Of a stretch of DNA of 64,000 bases, positions 57,111-64,000 are shown in pieces; positions within the stretch are counted from its first letter, which is position 1; each line of letters starts with the position of its first letter. Source of the stretch: Loripinus fragilis (taxonomy: Eukaryota > Mollusca > Bivalvia > Lucinida > Lucinidae); assembly GCA_964019695.1 (NCBI GenBank), contig OZ026514.1, positions 8,432,751 through 8,496,750 on the forward strand, given 5' to 3'. The translations under genes and the position numbers were made by a program. The notes under the pieces were generated by a model, which worked only from the letters and a program-made list of their open reading frames with translations, had not been told where the DNA came from and made no database searches.

Positions 57111-57739
57111 ATTGTTCTGTTGACCTTTATCGTCTATTTTTACCCATTTCCTGTACTTAATTCTTTACTTTCTTACTTTCGTCAATACTGTGACCGGTAG
57201 AATCAATTTTGTCTTTTAGAAAAATATGTTTTGTTTCTATCTTTAATAAGTTGTCTGCAATGACCATTCAAGCAATCCATCCCCGTAAATCCTATATTTG
57301 TCATTGTGTTACATCATCCATAACAACTATACTTACAAGTACAAACTTGTTGCAAAATGCAGCGAAAATGATGCATGGCGAAAAAACACACCTCTACTCG
57401 CTTTGTATGAACCAAATTCACCGACTTTTTACTTCACTTTGTTTCGACTAACCGCTTCAGCAATTAGTTTTCATCATTTTTGCATTATCTGTTGGCTGTC
57501 GCATAAACGTTGTCAATATTCGAAAAACCTGTCAGCAGAACCCTCTTTAATTATTGATTTTTAAAAATAAATATTTGAAATGGAGTTCTGGTTACCTGTA
57601 TTTTCAAGAATTTATTATTTGCAGACTGAGAACTAGCAGATATATGCAAAATTGGTGCATATACAAAAAACCTGTTTGGTGTCGCCCATATGGTTTAAAA
57701 GGCAACAAAAGAGAAATGAAAAAAAGCCAATACCTCTGA

Positions 57740-58344
57740 TAAATAAGCCGCATTTTAAGACTTGCATTTGATAATTTCTAATGATATTGTTTCTACCAAA
57801 ATTTATGATAAACGTGACAACTTTGATTTTGAAATTGTCAATTTCCCATTTTTTGATGCTGATATTCCTCACTCTACATCCTATGGAGTCCATATCTCTC
57901 AACTCATTCGTTTTGCTAGAGCATCTAGCTATGTTACTGACTTCAACACTCGAAATAAATTGTTAACTCAGAAACTTCTTAAACAAAACTTTTTATATCA
58001 TAAATTTGTACATTTCGCAAACCTTTTCTAAATTTTATAGACGATACTATGCTTTGATATCTAAATTCCAAGTTGGACTTACATCTCTCTTGCGCCAAGG
58101 ACTTTCGCTACCTGAATTCTATGCTGACTTGGTGTATAAATTGAAGAAGATTGTAGGCTTTAATAATTTTTCAGCGCAGGTCATTAAAATAATTTCCCAT
58201 TATAAAAAGATTGGCTCTAACATTAATGTATTGCAACAGACTGCATGCTTGGTTGTCAACCCTATCACGGTTGGCAACTTTGCTTTCCTCTTTAATTGCA
58301 CGCAGGTGGGTCGGACATCAGATTCTATGACGGTTCCAACTTAA
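57740..58344 (+). pseudogene. Naiad A RT C-terminal half, 5'-truncated
   Basis: SNDIVSTKIYDKRDNFDFEI through FARASSYVTDFNTRNKLL, a frameshift near 58006, then TFSKFYRRYYALISKFQVGL to VGRTSDSMTVPT and TAA 58342-58344. About 94% identical by eye to the main element over this part. The minus-strand ORF at 57633-57902 is its shadow. Confidence 0.9.
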
Positions 58345-58405
58345 AGACTTATCTATTGATAAAATGGTAGGGGCTTGATGCTTTGGCTGTTTGTCCGGCC
58401 TACGG
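58305..58405 (+). promoter_or_regulatory. SECIS-like hairpin, second Naiad A copy
   Basis: GGTGGGTC 58305-58312 with GGCCTAC..; ATGA 58327-58330; AA 58343-58344 after 12 nt, again the end of the TAA stop; TGAT 58376-58379; mini-stem TTATC/GATAA. The outer stem has decayed (GGCCTACGG). Confidence 0.65.
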
Positions 58406-59370
58406 GGGTTTACCTGTTGGATTTCTTTTGCTCCAGTATTCAATTTTATTTACTGTTAAGACCTTATCTTTGCTTTATCTCCTTTTTATATCTTGATTTA
58501 TATGTTCTGGGAAATGAGGCATTGATAAGTTAGGGGTCTTTCATGCAAACATGATTGACAATGTCATCGAATTATCAAACATTTGCAAATGACATTAAGT
58601 TTCTGTCTAGAACATATTTCATTGAAGAGTTTGGAACATATTTATTTCGCAGCAAAGTTAAAACTGCCTCCCCCAATTTGCCTTATCGATATGGTCTTGT
58701 CTGACTTTTGATGCATTTACTTACAAAATCAGACTATACCACTGCTTAGTATTAAAAGAAAGTACTTACGTTATAGATTTCTTCTGTTTGTGGGTCCTGC
58801 CAACAAGACAGATATTTGGGTCTTCATCATTAAACATACAGTTGTATATATCTCGCAATCGGTTGTGTGTCACCAAAAACATCTTTTCCATTTTTCCAGA
58901 TTATTTTGAAAACAATCCTTTTGATTCATACATAGCGACAGGATGCTTATATTTAAACATGGAATGGCGTGGGGCCATAGAGTAAAATGTATTGAGAGAT
59001 GATGCATTGATGAGCTAGTGGTCTTTCATGCAAACCAAACATATATGTGTCTTGATCCACATCTGAACTAAGGGTGAGGTTGGCGCCGTGAAACCAGTTT
59101 AAGCCCTCCAGTAAAATATTTTTACTGATCGTTCCAAGGCGGTACTTCGTTTGTGGATCATTTGTATTTTTGTGTCTTGTTTTTCTCATGCTTTCGCGTC
59201 TGTCATTGCTGCTTTGTGGTCACCTGCTGGGAAAGGCTTGTCCTCTTGGTTCTTGTTGGTGATGTTTATTGTATTTTTGTTACTTTCCCATGTGGTTGCC
59301 TGGGTCAGGTGTGGTACTTGTTTGTATTGTTTCCTGATCTTTGCCGTCTTACTTACTTGTATTTGGCGGA
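58345..59370 (+). mobile_element. Naiad A 3' UTR interrupted at 58556-58985
   Basis: The first part ends ...GGGGTCTTTCATGCAAAC near 58552. The tail resumes at about 58985 with GAGAGATGATGCATTGATGA, repeating ~50 bp already present, and runs to CCTGATCTTTGC. The ~430 bp between has no recognised origin, so this may be a tandem junction of two copies with filler. Confidence 0.8.
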
Positions 59371-60104
59371 TTAATTAATTTATTTGTTTGCTGTTTTTTT
59401 TAAATCATTTTTATAAGTAAAATTCATAGACACTTCTCTAAGAGGTCATAAGTTGACCTCTATGTGACTGGGTAGTGATCTTAGACAAACTAAAAGACAT
59501 ACTCCAAAAATAGCACTCCACTCCATGCTCCACGACACTCCAGGTTTTACAAAATGCATACAAATGCATGGCAATTAGACACCCAGTTCTTATTAAGTTC
59601 TACACTGAAAATTTGCTTTGCAGTGCTATATTTAGGCTTGAAATAAATTTAGAAATATCATCGGAAGCATAAACTTTAAAATTGCTTAAGTCTAAAAGTA
59701 GACTGGACTAACGAGGAATTCTGGCAGTTTTAATATAGCACCTTTCAAGAAGAATATTTTAAACAAGAGTACGCCATGTAATAAACTAATCTTTTCATAT
59801 TTTTTGTAGAATGTTTCACTAATCCTGGGACTTTCCAAAAATGGAATAAATGACACGTCCTTTGACGAATAAAAAGAAATTAAATTGATTGAACTTGTAT
59901 ATTGTCTATAAGCAAAACTTGCAACAAGTGAATTTTGCTAATTCAAGAGACACAAAAAGGTATTTCACGCGACCTTTCTGCTGGTAGGCGAATCATATGA
60001 AATGACAAGTCGCATTTCTAAAACAAGAATAAAAACGCGTCTCTTTTGCTGCATCCGTGATTGGCGTTTTAGTAGTTTGTAGGAGACACATTGCGTCATT
60101 ACCC
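59371..60104. other. non-coding, nothing recognised
   Basis: No supported ORF or repeat family. Confidence 0.5.
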
Positions 60105-60185
60105 AACTCACTATCGGCCCACCAGCAAAACGCCATTCGAAATGCTGACTGGGTGCATACACAGTGGCGGATCCAGGGGTGGTTC
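60105..60185. mobile_element. fragment of the GGATCC hAT-like MITE family
   Basis: TCGGCCCACCAGCAAAACGC (core of the 33960 family palindrome) and GTGGCGGATCCAGGGGTGG (an end). A related palindrome without ends lies at 61485-61555. Confidence 0.55.
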
Positions 60186-60211
60186 TGGGGTCGCTTGAAT
60201 ATGCGTTTTTG

Positions 60212-60279
60212 AATATCCTATGAAAATGAAATTATTTGGTCTCAGTGAGACCAAATTATTTCATTTTCATTGGATATTT
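60212..60279. repeat. 68-bp near-perfect palindrome
   Basis: AATATCCTATGAAAATGAAA then TTATTTGGTCTCA faces TGAGACCAAATTATTTCATT then TTCATTGGATATT; two mismatches. Confidence 0.9.
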
Positions 60280-60424
60280 AATTAAATAAATAAATAGATA
60301 AAATCAGCAAAGCGAACCTTTTCCAGAAATCCTGCATTCACCCCTTATACCGGCATCTGTTTATGATGGACAGAGCAATTGTGCATACTGGTATGTACAT
60401 TCACATAAAAGCATGCGTCCAGCC

Positions 60425-60912
60425 TCATCGCGCGTGACGCGATGCACTGAGCATAAAAAACAAAATGTCCTTACCTCGAAACCATTTGAAGCTAGGAAAC
60501 ATGTGACATTCCCACCTGAACACACTTTCACTGATTGATTTCTTAGCGTCTGATTGCCTTGGTGATTCAGATATATATTCTATAAAATGTTGAGGCGATA
60601 CATGGTTAAAGGGAACTTTTCCAGCCAGTGGCAATAACTTATTTCGCTTGCTGGTTACATTTGCCTACAGTTTCCTCCCAAATCAGGCAAGTTTGCGTTA
60701 AGCCGCGGATGGGAATATTGGTGTAAACTGTCATACGCATCAATGTGGATAGAAGACTTCTTGACAACTTTGAACAGTCTATGGTACCGACAGCCTTGGG
60801 AAGTTGGGAAATACATACCCCATAATCTAGGAGTACATACTTTCAGAAAAAAGTTCACAGCAGTGTCATCGAACTCACAGAAAAATGATAGATTATTAAT
60901 TAAGCAAGCCAT
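60425..60912 (-). other. possible but unrecognised coding stretch
   Basis: Two adjacent minus-strand open stretches (60655-60912, 60425-60634) of complex composition: TPRLWGMYFPTSQGCRYH and NHVSPQHFIEYISESPRQ..WECHMFPSFKWFRG. The second runs into a donor-like GAG/GTAAGG near 60473. No family recognised and no clean acceptor. Confidence 0.25.
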
Positions 60913-61864
60913 CTAGATGTTGGCCATGATGGCAGTGGTTTATAAATTAAGCGTTCAATTGAAATATCTGTAAAAAGCATGACATTGTGCGGATACATCA
61001 TCGACTCATAGTTTGACGACATTGGCATGTATATCGCATACTGACCTTTTTGATCTGAGCATTGTGGGCAATGCTACATACTTGTTTACCAAATGCGTCA
61101 CAAAACAATGTGATTTGCCCGATTGGTTGATTCAAACTTGTCATCACGTGTCACTGAAACCACTCTTTTGACTTGGCCATGTGCGAAATGTTTTCAAAAA
61201 TGTTTTAGTGTAGAAATCTTATCATACTGTCGCTAAATACTGTAATTCAAATGATTGTTATTGTTTAGCTATCAATGGTTACTTGATGTGTCCACAAATG
61301 GATTATTTATAGGCATTTCAGCGCTTGCTACTTTTTTAACGTAGTGTTTGAGCAATGCAAACCGCGTACTAACACAAACCCCATTTTCAGCAGTGATGTG
61401 CCATAGCAGGCAGGTCGCTGTTGGGCCTTTTTATATTCTTTCCATTCAATGAATGTATGAAACTAGGACAAACCCGTCTTGGCCCATTATCAGCCCATCA
61501 GCGCAAAGGTCATTCAAAAGGCGTTTCGCCCATGAGCCTATAGTGGCCTACTGTTATATGTTGCCCTGGGAACTTTGTAGTAGTTAGTTGTACGTTGTAT
61601 ATTTTCCCAAAGTTCAGGCTGCTAATCAGATATTTTCATGAACATTTTCAACACATATTGTATTGTAATATGGCACGCTACCTTTTACTTTTGAAAAAGC
61701 ATTTTATACGATCAGATTTTACCCATGAGACAAGGTGTCTTCAAAGCAAATAAGCAAGCCAAGTCACTGGGAAAAGATACTTAAGTCCAGGCATTTAGTT
61801 TAGAGTGCGTACCAAAAAATATTTTTTCTTATTTCTCAACCAAAACATATGTTGTGGGTACTAA

Positions 61865-61912
61865 AAAGAACCGTCTCAATGAGACGGTTCTTTTGAGCAC
61901 CCAAAACATAGG
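61865..61912. repeat. solitary hairpin unit (GAACCGTCTC family)
   Basis: AGAACCGTCTCAATGAGACG then GTTCTTTTGAGCACCCAAAA, with ACATATGTTGTGGGTAC mirrored upstream. The best-preserved unit in the window. Confidence 0.8.
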
Positions 61913-62154
61913 CTAAAACGGATGGGTAAGATGAAATCTACACTGATTTTACGCTCAACAATTTTTGTATCTAAACCTGTGATTGCTTTCCTGTGGATAA
62001 TGGAGTCCATTATTCGTTATAAGAGGATGCTAGTAGAAACTTCAAAATTATTTAGCTTCTTACCGTTTGGAGACCAATGGAATTTTTTCATAAAGTTTAT
62101 GAAAATATAAACAAAATGGCCCATTGTATATATTGAGGGGTCCCCGGTTTTAAC

Positions 62155-62365
62155 TTTTAGACAATTTAGGTAGAGTGGACTGACTCAGGTATAGAATGCG
62201 CGACTTGAGATCGAGAAGTCCCTGGTTTGAGGTTCGAGTTTCATCGAAGACACTGTGATATATATCCTTCAGAAACACTTTATGCTGGTTCAACCAAGCG
62301 ATCGACATGACTGAAAAATATTAACTGAGACGTGAAGCATCAAATCAATCAAATCGAAAATATTT
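62155..62365 (+). mobile_element. tRNA-derived SINE
   Basis: B box-like GAGGTTCGAGTTTCATC near 62228, body GACATGACTGAAAAATATT and ACTGAGACGTGAAGCATC, and a 3' run CAAATCAATCAAATC. The tRNA-like head has diverged. Confidence 0.6.
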
Positions 62366-64000
62366 TATTCCGTTCTCTGGGGATCGATATTGTCTCAGCA
62401 TACCGTAGTAGTGTAGAAACTGATGTAATGTCGCATTCGGCGGCATTTCATATGGGTCTTTGCTGTTTGCCAAAAGTATCCGTTTAGGTTTTTTTTATTC
62501 TACAAAGGCTGCAGGGTCAACTTAAATTAGTTTTATGATAGCCTGGTGTGATGTCGCTTTTAATGCCATACCATCATGGTCTATATTATTTGATCATGAC
62601 CCATTTAAAGGACACTCTGCACAAAAGGGTTAACGCATAGGCGATCAGAAGGGGTCCCGACGAGTCTTTGTTGCTCACATACGCCAAAGTATTGGTGATG
62701 ATCAGGCCGTCGATGAGTGTCCAAACAAGACATCCATACCCATTGGGTACTTGCCCAACGAACTACCCAGCGCCTATGAAATAGTACTATTTTCACCTTT
62801 TAACATCTCAACTGATCTTGTTGCTGTTTTGTGCACTTGTCACTGATAGTCACTAGTAGAGCAGCTAATATTAATCAGTGCGTGCTGATTCTAGCCAACG
62901 TCACTGATGGCACGTGTCAAAATATTCTGGAATTCTATCCTCATTAACTGATTACTATCTTGTAACCATGACAACAGGTAAACCGTTTATAGTATTAATG
63001 GAGAAATAATTTCATATAATGTTTACAAAGCAGCAAGAATTGTATTAACCATTTAAAGTTCCAATCACAAATGTTGTAAACGACAAGCGTGCGGATTGTC
63101 TCCATTTTCGGCACACCTATGGCTTCCTGTTTAGCGTGAATTGTTTGCTGGCAGGCAATCCACACTAAATATCAAGTCTTATTTGGAACTTTTAGAGTAA
63201 AAATGTTGTCTGCTGCTATGCTGCAAATGAAAGGTTGTCTGTTAATCGATAGAACTTCGACATCCAAGCAAAGCTGAATGTCAACGCATGCATTATACGC
63301 TGGGCATTTGGAAAGTTTTTAGCATGGTCTATTATCTTCGTAACAAATTTACAAACCCTTTGTTTGGTATCCCTTTAAAGCTATAGCACACATTTCACGA
63401 GAATGTTATAGTGCAAACACAAAAAATATTACTTTGAATACATATACTGTTTGTATACTGGAAAACGCAAAATTTCGGTAGATAATATAACATTTTACCT
63501 TTGGAAAAGTGTGCAGAACATTTAGAATAGTGCATGAAACTAGATAATTTTGTACCATTTGGTAGGTCGCAATCTGGTACAGTGATTATACAATTGGTGA
63601 CCGAGTTGGCTGTTTCTAATAAATAATTACCGTAACAGCAACACCACAATGGTTTAGAAAGCAAAGCAATGCGCCTATTTTTACGTCTAAAAATCGCATA
63701 GTCACAATGTATAGTTATTTTGAAAATATATAACCGACAGTAGTTTGAAAATGCTGTACGATGATATTTTTGTCAAGCACATTTTATGCTCTTTGTATTG
63801 AAACCAAAAGAAATTTTGTGAACCAGAACAAAGGGAAGATAACTCTTAAACTCTTCTCATGGGCAGAATGAGTTTAGCGATGAGTTGACCTTCTGGTTCA
63901 TTTCAATTGAAAACAGTGGCAAGCAAAAAAGTAAAATTACCTTGAGAGTAAAAACCAATCACTTTTGTGAAAGTTAACGCGATACCATGAGAAGTTCTTT
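62366..64000. other. mostly non-coding; one weak exon candidate
   Basis: On the minus strand 63618-63486 reads NSVTNCIITVPDCDLPNG and TKLSSFMHYSKCSAHFSK between AAACAG and AAAG/GTAAAA, plausible splice borders. No family recognised. Nothing else seen. Confidence 0.25.

Noticed and set aside
57633..57902. 89-codon minus-strand ORF
   Set aside because: Antisense to the Naiad RT fragment at 57740-58344.

Overview
This is repeat-rich, AT-rich animal DNA that looks like a bivalve mollusc. Coding is split by introns with GT/AG borders. The fructosamine-3-kinase exons are animal-like. The repeats match what is known from clams: Naiad-type Penelope-like retroelements, LINEs, small foldback DNA transposons and tRNA-derived SINEs. 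Zebra/quagga mussel (Dreissena) or a related heterodont is a guess from the Naiad type, not something I can prove.

Host genes are sparse. At the left, two exons of a fructosamine-3-kinase-family gene (3009-3150 and 10524-10783, + strand) enclose a 7.4 kb intron. At 34948-36533 (- strand) lies the last exon, about 528 codons, of an unrecognised gene with a possible TIR-like fold. Two further short stretches (60425-60912 and 63486-63618, - strand) might be exons, but weakly.

The main discovery is in that kinase intron: a nearly full-length Penelope-like element of the Naiad type (about 4300-8026, +). Its domain order is permuted, with the GIY-YIG endonuclease first and the reverse transcriptase last. 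The reading frame is crossed by TGA codons that sit where this family has conserved cysteines: twice around the endonuclease zinc-binding/GIY region, once in the diagnostic CxC motif, and once in the motif before the reverse transcriptase. At the 3' end of the ORF I can fold a SECIS-like hairpin with an ATGA...TGAT core and AA exactly 12 nt after ATGA. The ORF's own TAA stop codon supplies that AA. The same structure, with the stop in the same place, recurs in four other copies belonging to two diverged subfamilies. The element therefore looks like a retrotransposon-encoded selenoprotein whose stop codon is embedded in its selenocysteine-insertion signal. This copy itself is dead (three frameshifts and one TAA).

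The rest is layered mobile DNA. More than a dozen 3' fragments of two Naiad subfamilies (A and B below) occur in both orientations, often tail-to-tail or next to inverted pieces. Two LINEs lie on the - strand: 12501-17004 (decayed, with a Naiad B tail inserted) and 44225-48205 (almost intact: one TAG and one frameshift). Relics of a Tc1-like and of another DDE transposase are each interrupted by later insertions. Several MITE/foldback families have readable target-site duplications. An array of eight hairpin units of about 160 bp lies at 42870-44060. Nested insertions give relative ages: the LINE and the DDE transposase were there before Naiad B tails landed in them, and a Naiad B copy was there before a hAT-like MITE landed in it.
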